Positions 18,901-26,724 of a DNA stretch of 26,724 bases are shown here, piece by piece. The position numbers and the translations under genes are program-made. The DNA lies in contig JADIYA010000005.1 in assembly GCA_016705545.1 (NCBI GenBank), positions 1 to 26,724 on the forward strand. Reading direction: 5' to 3'. The notes below the pieces were generated by a model, which was not told the DNA's origin, did not search any database, and worked only from the letters and a program-made list of their open reading frames with translations. Each line of letters opens with the position of its first letter. Positions within the stretch are counted from its first letter, which is position 1. Source of the stretch: Flavobacteriales bacterium. Its GTDB lineage: Bacteria > Bacteroidota > Bacteroidia > Flavobacteriales_F > PHOS-HE28.

Positions 18901-19609
18901 TGTTCAAATAGATGTCGTGGTTCACCTCCCAGTAGAGCCGCACGCAATTGAGACTTCGCGCCCCCGCCTCAATGGCCGGTATTGGCGGCACTTCTTCCGC
19001 AGACGCATCCCCTGTGCCGCATACGAAATCCATACGCCCGCGTAAGTCCTCCTCATGGTAGAAAACATGCGCATCGTCGCCCTCCAGCCTGCCGAGCACG
19101 CGATCGCCTTCTTCATCGCTCACAAAACCCATCACCTCCTCGCCGAAGACGCTGATGGCTGCCAGTGACCGAGGCCGTCCTGCGATGATCCCTCGATAGT
19201 GCACCGCTGGAACAGGCTCCGCTGCGTCACCAGTGCTCGCCAGAACCGCGAGGCCACCTTCAGCCCATAGCTCTGCACGCTCGAGGTGCAGGGTGATGGA
19301 CCCCTCGGGTGCCGGGATCACGAGCGCTACAAATGGCAGTGGATCGTTCAGCAGCGCCGCGACACGGTCGTGCCGCAGCCGCAGCAAACTCCAAGAGCGA
19401 ACGGCCGCATCGAGTACGGCCCGCTGTTCGACAGAAGCATCGGCCGGGCTGAGCAACTCAACTGCTTGGAACACGCCGCGCTGGGTTTCCATACCAGCTA
19501 TGCGGTCGCTGACCCGTCCCGTCCCCACCTGCCCGAATAGAAATGACGCCTGTAGGATCGCAGCGCAAGCAATTGCTGCGCATGTCGCGGGGCGGTGGTT
19601 CAGTGTCAT
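15935..19609 (-). CDS. Secreted metzincin protease with FN3, Cys repeat, seven FG-GAP repeats and NNDRDPIL C-terminal module, two frameshifts
   Basis: ATG 19609 opens MTLNHRPATCAAIACAAILQ, ASFLFGQ (signal peptide). A pro-region follows (SITLHLERAELWAEGGLAVL, AISVFGEEVMGFVSDEEGD), parallel to the sister protease. The peptidase has VVTHELGHNLGSPHTHGCVW (HExxHxxGxxH) and GGTIMSYCHL. Next come an FN3 domain (NVFESSATVSWGAVSGAYTY), a single Cys unit CDDGDMYTSNDRYVSGCSCA like those of the gene at 1-2827, then seven ~60-residue FG-GAP repeats (consensus QKI-A-DRA--D-FG-SVAI-G and AGSAYVF-RNG-VW-Q) forming a probable beta-propeller. The shared ~250-residue tail ends in two NDRDPIL loops and VQQLP, stop 15935-15937. 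Frameshifts at about 18590-18610 and 16430-16470 break it. About 1220 residues in total. It is first in the three-gene row and divergent from the response regulator. It is probably a surface or released protease with an adhesive propeller. Confidence 0.88.
15941..16159 (-). repeat. 219-bp direct repeat, copy 3 (NNDRDPIL tail)
   Basis: This copy encodes RYVGNNNDRDPILVAIGGS and KYVGANNDRDPILTTVGGS, ending NTRVQQLP, at the end of the FG-GAP protease. It is closest to copy 2. In the 200 bases upstream the proteins remain alignable (AIRHRNHLGVMTA, ATATYGTNAQ) but the nucleotide match falls away. Confidence 0.92.
16660..17920 (-). repeat. Seven tandem FG-GAP repeats within the protease gene
   Basis: Protein-level repeats of about 60 residues, each with DxFG, a following G(D/N)---V-GA strand, a loop often reading EDEDANG, and AGSAYVF-RNG-VW. 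Seven is the usual blade number for integrin-alpha-type propellers. The loop Asp residues would suit calcium binding. Nucleotide identity between units is only moderate, so the array is not a recent expansion. Confidence 0.85.
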
Positions 19610-19744
19610 GAGCCGGAGGTGGAGGATCGCTGCAAAATAGCCTGCACATCTGACGTGGAAAGCCCCCCTGCGTTGCCGGACTGCACCAGCGTGCCGCTTT
19701 GCCGCTCATCTTTGCCCGCTCCCAACAAGACTGGACGAAAACGC
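19610..19744. promoter_or_regulatory. Divergent promoter region, protease row and response regulator
   Basis: These 135 bases lie between two divergent ATGs and must contain promoters for both. CATCTTTG near 19708-19715 is one mismatch from the Bacteroidota -7 box TAnnTTTG in the + direction, without a well-spaced TTTG upstream. I cannot locate a firm promoter and see no dyad. Confidence 0.35.
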
Positions 19745-20912
<1,168 letters not shown>

Positions 20913-20920
<8 letters not shown>

Positions 20921-20931
20921 GCATCAGGCGT
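20913..20931 (+). terminator. Hairpin overlapping the response regulator stop codon
   Basis: ACGCCTGA (20913-20920) and TCAGGCGT (20924-20931) form a perfect 8-bp stem with a 3-base loop; the stop codon TGA is inside the stem. Only two further T follow, so it is a weak intrinsic terminator or an mRNA 3'-end stabiliser. Confidence 0.45.
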
Positions 20932-20936
20932 TTCAG

Positions 20937-20971
20937 CCGTTGGCCGAATGGGTCCGCCCGTTGGCCGAATG
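20937..20971 (+). repeat. Two 14-bp direct repeats, 21-bp period
   Basis: CCGTTGGCCGAATG occurs at 20937-20950 and 20958-20971, separated by 7 bases. A 21-base period places both on the same helix face, as for a pair of regulator sites, about 120 bases before the membrane-protein start. Confidence 0.6.
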
Positions 20972-21090
20972 CACAGTACGCTGGGGATAGAAGCCACCGT
21001 TGGCGAGGCAACTCGCCCTCTTTCGGGGCGTCTATTTGTACGGAACCACCTGCCACTCGGGGCCTTACCACCCCCAAAAACCTGCTTGCC

Positions 21091-21540
21091 ATGGAGTACC
21101 TGACTGCCTTCCACGACTATTTCTATCACACGCTCCGCTTGGGCCATGCCTTCTATTATGCCTTGGGCTTCATCGCCGCCATCGCGATCCTGGCCCAGTG
21201 GCGCCTGTATGAGAAGTGCCGCCAGCCGGGCTTGGCCGCCTTCGTGCCCGTGTGGAACGTGGTGGTCTTCATGCGCATCGTGGGCCGCCCGGCCAGCGAC
21301 GGTTGGAAGATGCTCATCCCCATCTGGGGCCAGCTTTACTTCATCCCCAAGGTGTGGATGGAAGTGATCGCCTGTTTCGGGAAGACCTCCTTCCTCGACA
21401 AGGCGCTGGTAATCGTCTTCAACGGCCTCTACATCCTCAACCTTGCGCTCAGCGATGAGCAGTACCTCGGACCACTGCGCGGACAAGCACCTCTGCCCAA
21501 GTCCCACAAAGTGGGCCGCTCCAACCCTCAGATGGCGTGA
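21091..21540 (+). CDS. Small multi-pass membrane protein, DUF5684-like
   Basis: A clean 149-residue frame from ATG 21091. A first helix (FYYALGFIAAIAILAQW) is followed by LYEKCRQPGLAAFVPVWNVV, VFMRIVGRPASDGWKMLIPI and WMEVIACFGKTSF, then a last helix (ALVIVFNGLYILNLAL) and SDEQYLGP. The order K-G-PG-A--VP--N, W--L--IP, A--FGK and a late YLGP is what I recall for DUF5684 membrane proteins, sometimes fused to or beside signal peptidase I. No peptidase residues are present. The basic polar C-tail after residue 130 is probably cytoplasmic. Function unknown. A terminator hairpin lies about 35 bases downstream. Confidence 0.8.
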   Translation: MEYLTAFHDYFYHTLRLGHAFYYALGFIAAIAILAQWRLYEKCRQPGLAAFVPVWNVVVFMRIVGRPASDGWKMLIPIWGQLYFIPKVWMEVIACFGKTSFLDKALVIVFNGLYILNLALSDEQYLGPLRGQAPLPKSHKVGRSNPQMA

Positions 21541-21575
21541 GCTAGCGTCGCCTATTCGCTTCTCACGCCGCATCG

Positions 21576-21602
21576 AGGCCCCTTCGCGAATCGAAGGGGC
21601 TT
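21576..21602 (+). terminator. Intrinsic terminator after the DUF5684-like gene
   Basis: GCCCCTTCG (21578-21586), loop CGAAT, CGAAGGGGC (21592-21600), extended by two outer pairs, followed by a moderately T-rich CGTTGTTCTC. It lies 35 bases after the stop. Confidence 0.75.
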
Positions 21603-21862
21603 CGTTGTTCTCAGCCGATCCCGGCACAGAGCGATTCCATTTGGAATAGCGCCTCGGATCAGCGTTGAGCACGCTGGCCGGGCCGATCAGAGAGCTTTTG
21701 AGCACGGTAGAGGCTCATCATCGTTGCGCTATGGCCCACACCGAAACAGGCGCGTGGCCTGAGTCCAGCGTCCCTTATGCAATCGCTAGGGCACCCCTGC
21801 GGGTGCCTCATGGCCATGTACGTTGATGCAATCAGGGCCTTCGGCCGATTCACACAAAAGCA

Positions 21863-21893
21863 GAAGCCCCCTCGCGGCATGCGAAGGGGCTTC
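21863..21893 (-). terminator. Terminator of the OmpA/TPR lipoprotein operon
   Basis: GAAGCCCC-C-TCGC, loop GGCAT, GCGA-A-GGGGCTTC: a 12-bp stem with one C/A mismatch, 20 bases beyond the lipoprotein stop. On the - strand the stem is followed by TGCTTTTGTGTG, so termination in that direction is the natural reading. The stem is similar to the terminator at 21576-21602. Confidence 0.75.
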
Positions 21894-21912
21894 CTGGTTG
21901 ATGGTGGGCGAC

Positions 21913-23635
21913 TCAGAGGCCGAGCTGCCCTTTGAAGTTGCGGAACTCGAGGTCCTTCATAGCCTTCTCACGCAGCGTGGCGTCCTTCTGCACGGCCATG
22001 CCCAAGTGGTTGCGCACCATGTCGCCGTTGCTCTGGCGGGCGCCGATGATGGCCATGAGGTAGTGGCCTGCTGCGCTGTCCTTGTCGCTGCTGCCTTCGA
22101 GGATCTTCTGTGCTCCAGCGGCATCGCCACCCAAGGTCTTCGCAAGCGCTGCGTTGAAGGTGTCCATGCCGCTCATGTTGCTGCTGGCGCTGCTGTAGTC
22201 ACCATCCTGGATGTTGATGATCCCCATGTTGTACTTCACCTCAGGGCCAGCCGCAGTGGCCTTGCGGTAAAGCTCCATCGCCTTCTTGCGGTCGCCCTTG
22301 GGGCAGGCGCAGGCACCGAGGTTGTTGGTGCTGATGGGATTGTCCTGGATGCTGTTGGCCTTCTGGAACTCCGCTTCGGCTTCAGCCATCTTGTTCTGCT
22401 GGTAGAGCACATAACCCGCGTTGTTCGGGCCCCGATAGTCAGCGGGGAAGATGCGGCTGGCTTCACGGTAGATGCGCAGCTGCTCGTTCAGGTCGGTGGT
22501 GAGGGTGGCGCTGAAGAGCAGCTCCTCCACATTCAGGCTGTCGGGCATGGTCTTGCTCATGCTGATGAGCTGCTCATCGCTCTTGCCCACGCGGTCGTAG
22601 TTCACGCGCATCTCGCTGCGGCGCAACTGGGGCAAGGATCTGCTCGCTGATCTCCCTTGTAGGTGGCGGCCATGTTGCGGATCTCCTCCTCCTCGCGCTT
22701 GGTCACGTCCGGGTACATCTCCAGCACGCGCAGCACCAGCTCCTTGTCGGGCACGGTGGTGCTGGCCTGCATGGCGCTCTTGAAGCCTTCCCAATCCTCG
22801 CCGCGAGGGTTCTGGGTATGAAGGTCTCCAGGCTGTCCGCCTTGATCTCTTTGCGCTTCAGTTCACCCTTCAGCCAGGCCATGGCGCCTCTGGCGCGATC
22901 ACCAGCCAAGTTCTCGTTCTTGCTCAACTCGCCCTCCGGGCTGGCCCACGCATCGAAGCTGGCGCTCTCGATTCTGGATGCAGGATTCTGTGCTGGAAGC
23001 CTTCAGCCAATCGCCCAAGGCCTTCACGTCCGTGTCTTTCAGCTCGCCCGGGCGCACCACACGCTGCTCACCAGGTAGTTGATGGTGGCCATCTCGCTGT
23101 GGCTGGTGACGCGCTGGAAGGCGTCCTTCGCCATGATGACCTTGTCATCGCTGAGCGAAGAGATAGGGCGTGGTGATCGCGCCGTCGGCCAGCTAGAAGG
23201 GGTCGAAGGGCATCTCCTTCTTCGTGCCCTGCTTGCCCAGGATCTTCACCACCAGTTCGCTCTGGTTGCCCATGGCTTGGGTGAAGGCCACTTTACCAGT
23301 GTAGCTGAAGCTCTTGCCGGCCCTCGTAAGGAATCACGGTGTAGTTGCCCACGGCCTTATCGCCTTGGAAGCCCACCATCTTGTAGGGCGTCTCGCCACC
23401 AGGATAGGTGAGCGTGGGGGTGAGCTCCACTTGGGCCTTGCGGTAGAAGTACTTGCCCGGGAAGCTGCCGTTGATGGCCACGGCCACCGAATCGCCTTGC
23501 ACCCCCAACGGATTCGGCTACGGTGTATTTGATGGTCTCGGCATACTTCTTCATTTTGCCGATTCCTCCGCAGCCGTAAAGCACAAGAGCGGCGGTGGCA
23601 ACAAGCGAAAGGCCTTTCAGGTGGCGCTTTTCCAT
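21913..23635 (-). CDS. Lipoprotein with OmpA-like domain and C-terminal TPRs, frame-broken
   Basis: ATG 23635 gives MEKRHLKGLSLVATAALVLY GCGG, a lipoprotein signal with the lipid-bearing Cys at residue 22, then IGKMKKYAETIKYTV. A beta-rich domain follows (GVQGDSVAVAINGSFPGKYF, RKAQVELTPTLTYPGGETPY, KMVGFQGDKAVGNYTVIPYE). Next is an OmpA C-terminal-like part (ASFDAWASPEGELSKNENLA, GDRARGAMAWLKGELKRKEI), then EDWEGFKSAMQAS, LPQLRRSEMRVNYDRVGKSD and VEELLFSATLTTDLNEQLRI. TPR helices run to the end (GYVLYQQNKMAEAEAEFQKA, ISTNNLGACA, MGIINIQDGDYSSA), ending LEFRNFKGQLGL. This layout matches an abundant Bacteroidota TPR/OmpA lipoprotein family that I know by sequence but not by characterised role. 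The OmpA-like part suggests peptidoglycan contact. At least six frameshifts occur from 22640 to 23530; 21913-22620 is clean. Confidence 0.85.
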
Positions 23636-23735
23636 TTCAGATGGCGGGTTGGGTGAATTCGGCGGCAAGTATAAACACGGCTTTCCGGTGAACCTTGCGA
23701 TCCAACGGGCAGTTCTCCACACAGGTCCGTGCGCT

Positions 23736-24368
23736 TCAGAGGCTTGCGACCCTTTGGCCCATTGGAGCTTCCTCGTCCATCAGGCTTAAAAGCCGGACGA
23801 ATGCGGCTTCATCACGCAGCAGGTCCGTGTCGCCGAGGTCCACGATGAGGGCGCGGGTCGAGGCTGCTTTCATCAGATGGTCCATGTAGCGCTCTTGCAG
23901 GCGCATGAGGTAATCGGCCCCGATGGCCTGCTCGTAACCGCGGCCGCGCTGTCGGATCCGCTCGCGCAACCGGTCGATGCCCAGATGCAGGTACACGATG
24001 AGCTGGGGCTGCGGCAGGTCGGCGTACATGATCTGGTACAGGTCGCGGAACAAGGCGTGCTCGTCGGGCGGCAAGGTCGCGTTCGCGAACACCAGCGATT
24101 TCCGATGCTGTAATCGGCCACGGTCACCGTGCTGAAGGCTCCTGCTCGGTGACGCGCTTGAGTTGGTGGTAGCGCTGCGCGAGGAAGCTCAGCTCTACGC
24201 TGAAGGCATAGCGCCCGGCTCCTGGTAGAAACGCGGCAAGAAGGGGTTGTCGTCGAATTCCTCCAGCACCAAGCGGCCATTCCAACGCTCGGCGAGCCGC
24301 CGCGCCAACGTGGTCTTGCCCGCACCGATGAGGCCCTCGATGGCGATGTAGGAATAACGCACGCTCAT
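23736..24368 (-). CDS. Deoxynucleoside kinase, frame-broken
   Basis: ATG 24368 opens MSVRYSYIAIEGLIGAGKTT, with the P-loop GLIGAGKTT, then LARRLAERWNGRLVLEEFDD and NPFLPRFYQEPG, RYAFSVELSFLAQRYHQLKR, VTVADYSIG-SLVFANATLP, FRDLYQIMYADLPQPQLIVY, the LID-like RIRQRGRGYEQAIGADYLMR and LQERYMDHLM. This is the deoxyadenosine/deoxyguanosine kinase type found beside folK in many Bacteroidota. It salvages deoxynucleosides by phosphorylation in the cytoplasm; which base is preferred cannot be read from the sequence. The ATG overlaps the folK stop (ATGA), so translation is coupled. Indels lie near 24140 and 24210. About 210 residues is the usual length. Confidence 0.88.
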
Positions 24369-24837
24369 GCTGGGCGACGAAGGTCGCGCACCAGCTCGAA
24401 CACCGTGCGGCCCAGCACCGGATGCCGCCAGTGCGGCGCGATGTCGGCGGCGGGCTCCAAGGCGAAGGCCCGCTCGTGCATCCGCGGATGCGGAACACTG
24501 AGCCCGGGCACCTCGATGACCCGACCGCCGATGAGCAGGATGTCGATGTCGATGCTCCGCGCCGTGTAGCGCTCCTGCGGCTCGCGCGTGCGGCCCAGTT
24601 CGGCCTCGATGCCGAGCAGCGCGGCCATCAACTGCGGATCGTGCTGTGTGCCGATGATCAGCGCCCGGTTCAGAAGAGCCGTTCGTCCGCGAAGCCTGGC
24701 TCGGTCCAATGATCGCGGCTGCGCGACAGGATAGCGCCTGCACGGTCCTCAATCATGCGCTCGGCCCGACCGAGTGTCGCCTCCACCTCGCCGATGTTGC
24801 CGCCCAAAAGCAGTAGAGCTTCATACGGAACCGTCAT
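24365..24837 (-). CDS. folK: 2-amino-4-hydroxy-6-hydroxymethyldihydropteridine pyrophosphokinase
   Basis: Reading from ATG 24837: MTVPYEALLLLGGNIGEVEA, TLGRAERMIEDRAG, SRDHWTEPGFADE, LLNRALIIGTQHDPQLMAAL, LGIEAELGRTREPQERYTAR, SIDIDILLIGGRVIE, VPHPRMHERAFALEPAADIA, P, ending LRRPA and TGA. The R--R-IDIDIL and HPRM-ERAFAL-P motifs bind ATP/Mg and pterin and are diagnostic of HPPK. It transfers pyrophosphate to 6-hydroxymethyl-dihydropterin in folate synthesis. About 157 residues is typical. One or two indels lie near 24690-24710. It is the first gene of the folK-dNK pair, divergent from sppA. Confidence 0.92.
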
Positions 24838-25088
24838 CGGGCCAAAGCTATCGGGGGCGGTTGACCGGATGGCGAGGCGCGCGAATCGATCAGGGAATCG
24901 GAATAGAAGGCGAAGCTGCTGTGCGGGTACAACGCCCTCGGCGTCGACCGGACGCCATCGCGGCCCATGTCGGTGGCGGGTCGAGGCGCGTCGGCCCTCC
25001 CATCCGCCATTCCCCGCTGGTGTAAGGCGGCCTCAGGGTGATTGTGGGCGGCCTATGTTCGCCCCCGAAACAAAACGACCGCGCACCC
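24838..25088. promoter_or_regulatory. Divergent intergenic region folK / sppA
   Basis: 251 bases between divergent starts, GC-rich except CCCCCGAAACAAAACGACC just before sppA. No box pair, dyad or repeat stands out. A short - strand frame (MADGRADAPRPATDMGRDGV onward, from about 25010) has no recognisable similarity and is not called. Confidence 0.4.
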
Positions 25089-26724
25089 ATGGGACGGTTC
25101 CTCAAATTCATGTTCGCCTCCATGCTGGGCACCTTGCTCATCGGCGTGGTGCTCATCGTCCTCTTCTTCGGCATGTTGGCCGCCGCCGCCGGCCTGGGCA
25201 GCAGGGCAAGCCCACCAAGATGAAGGATGGCTCCGTGCCGCAGCTCACGCTCGACAACAGGCTCGTTGATCGCGGCGACGACGAGCAGATGGATTTCGAC
25301 TTCGGCCCCTTCCAAGGCGAATCGAAGACCGGCCTCAACCAAGTGCTCGCTGCCTTGGATCGAAGCCAAGTCAGATGAGAAGATCGAGGGCATCTTCCTC
25401 GACCTCACCAGCGTGAATTCCGGATTCGCGACACTGCGCGAGATCCGCAACAAGCTCATGGAGTTCAGAGGAGAGCGGCAAGCCCGTGGTGGCCTGGGCC
25501 GAGTTCTACACGCAGGGCAGCTACTACCTGGCCACTGCCGCCGATCGAAGGTGTACCTGCAGCCCAAGGGCATGCTCGACTACCGCGGCCTGCAGAGCGG
25601 AGTACATGTTCCTCAAGGGCCTCTTCGAGAAGCTCGACATCGACATGCAGTTCATCCGCGGCAGCAACAACAAGTTCAAGAGCTTCGGCGAGGTGTAACT
25701 GAGGAGCAGATGAGCCCGGCCAACCGCGCGCATCGAACTGATGCGCGGGCTCTGGGCCGATCACCGCTCGGCCGTGAGCGAGAAGACGGGCCTGAGCGCC
25801 AATGGGCTCGATACCATCGCCAACACCTTCGCCGCCAAGGACGACGAGGCCGCACGCGACCTGAAACTGGTGGATGCGCTCATGTACCGCGACAGGCTGC
25901 TCGCCGACATCAAGGAGCGCATGAGCCTCGACAAGGAGAAGGACATCGCTTTTCGTGAGCCTGGGCAAGTACCTGCGCACCGACGACGATGAGAAGGGAG
26001 GAGGAAGGCGATGCCAAGACCAAGCTCGCGGTGATGCATGCCGAAGGCGGCATCTCCAGCGGCGATGGCGACGACGGCATCGGAAGCACCTCGCTCTCCG
26101 CCACCATCCGCGAGGCGCGCGAGGACAGTGCCGTGAAAGCCATCGTGCTGCGCGTGAACAGCCCCGGAGGCAGCGGCCTGGCCAGTGAGGTGATCTGGCG
26201 CGAGGGGAAGCTCGCCGCCGAAGCGAATCCCTTGGTGGTGAGCATGGGCAATGTGGCCGCCAGCGGCTACACATCAGCTGCCCGGCCACCAAGATCTACG
26301 CGGAGCCCACCACCATCACCGGCAGCATCGGCGTGTTCGGCCTCATCCCCAACATGCAGGGGCTTTTCAAGAACAAGCTGGGCATCACCTTCGACGGCGC
26401 CAAGACGCACGAGTACGCCGATATGATGACCGTGAGCCGACCCTTGACCGAGACGGAGAAGCGCATGATGCAGCAATGGGTCGATGATTTCTACGACGGC
26501 TTCGTGGAAGGCGCGTGGCCGAGGGCCGCAAGCTCACCACCGCGCAAGTGGACAGCATCGGTCAGGGCCGCGTGCGGACCGGCGCCGACGCCAAGGAGCG
26601 CGGATTGGTGGACGAGCTCGGGGGCTTGGAGGATGCCATTCGCGCCGCCGCCACGCTGGCCAACATCAGCGACTACCGCAAGGTGGAGCTGCCCGAACAG
26701 GAGGACTTCCTGAAGAAATTTGCT
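25089..26724 (+). CDS. sppA: Signal peptide peptidase SppA, 67K type, 3' end beyond the window, frame-broken
   Basis: ATG 25089 gives MGRFLKFMFASMLGTLLIGV VLIVLFFGML, a single N-terminal membrane anchor. The first S49 domain follows: LNQVLAALDRS, KIEGIFLDLTSVNSGFATLR, EIRNKLMEFRGE, VVAWAEFYTQGSYYLATAAD, then IRGSNNKFKSFGE-VTEEQM, where the Lys of FKS fits the catalytic base of the long SppA type. The second domain has KLAVMHAEGGISSGDGDDGI, AIVLRVNSPGGSGLASEVIW, MGNVAASG (catalytic Ser; the next bases look to have lost a Gly-Tyr codon pair) and TTITGSIGVFGLIPNMQGLF. The window ends near LPEQEDFLKKF, so only the C-terminal tail is missing. It degrades cleaved signal peptides and possibly membrane proteins at the inner membrane. 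At least eight frameshifts are needed. Confidence 0.9.

Larger units (their letters stand above)
21541..21912. other. Gene-free convergent spacer with several hairpins
   Basis: These 372 bases separate two convergent genes. Besides the two terminators listed separately they hold CAGCGT-TGAGC-ACGCTG at 21660-21676 and GGCACCC-CTGC-GGGTGCC at 21790-21807. TTGAGCACG occurs twice, near 21665 and 21698. I find no tRNA, no frame with family similarity and no clear promoter. A small RNA is possible but unsupported. Confidence 0.5.

Noticed and set aside
21659..21880. Small - strand frame in the hairpin-rich spacer
   Set aside because: It runs through a terminator stem, has no plausible ribosome-binding site and no recognisable similarity.
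21541..21912. tRNA or riboswitch in the convergent spacer
   Set aside because: No T-loop consensus, no cloverleaf, and no known riboswitch core; the stems are short and unconnected.
24755..25378. 207-codon + strand frame crossing folK and sppA
   Set aside because: It spans two well-supported genes and a promoter gap; composition is that of a shadow.

Overview
The window looks like chromosome from a high-GC member of the Bacteroidota, most likely Flavobacteriales; this is inferred from gene content. The indicators are a BlaI regulator paired with an M56 peptidase that ends in a TonB domain, a Bacteroidota-type lipoprotein joining an OmpA-like domain to TPRs, a sigma-54-type response regulator without a helix-turn-helix, a folK-dNK pair, and secreted multidomain proteins with either a T9SS type A-like C-terminus or a repeated NNDRDPIL C-terminal module. 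No rRNA, tRNA, CRISPR array, transposase or phage gene was recognised.

Layout. 1-2827 (+): a badly frame-broken secreted protein with Cys/Asp-rich repeats and a T9SS-like end. 3230-4712 (-): blaI and M56/TonB. 4840-5249 (+): a DCC-family thiol oxidoreductase. 5248-5418: a possible MITE-like spacer. 5416-7989 (-): mlaE, mlaF and mlaD, a phospholipid-trafficking ABC system with an MCE protein. 8070-10381 (+): a NatA/NatB-type ABC-2 exporter with a perfect 20-bp palindrome between its genes. 10455-11363 (+): a Ppx/GppA phosphatase. 11360-19609 (-): three consecutive large secreted proteins, two of them metzincin proteases, all ending in the same C-terminal module. 19745-20920 (+): the response regulator. 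21091-21540 (+): a small membrane protein. 21913-24837 (-): folK, a deoxynucleoside kinase and the OmpA/TPR lipoprotein. 25089-26724 (+): sppA, cut by the window end.

The most interesting region is 11.4-19.6 kb. It is a tandem set of exported proteins with different N-terminal parts (metalloprotease plus FN3 plus LamG; a non-peptidase Ig-like or adhesin-like protein; metalloprotease plus FN3 plus Cys repeat plus seven FG-GAP repeats). All three carry a nearly identical ~250-residue tail that ends in two dockerin-like calcium loops. The tail does not look like the canonical T9SS signal at the end of the first gene, so it may be a different sorting, anchoring or docking module.

Sequence quality is uneven. 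Roughly 1-9.4 kb and 22-26.7 kb carry a frameshift every 100-300 bases even in housekeeping-type genes. Stretches of more than 2 kb within 11.4-21.5 kb are clean. I treat most broken frames as indel errors of a long-read type assembly rather than true pseudogenes, and the gene spans below are reconstructed across frames.
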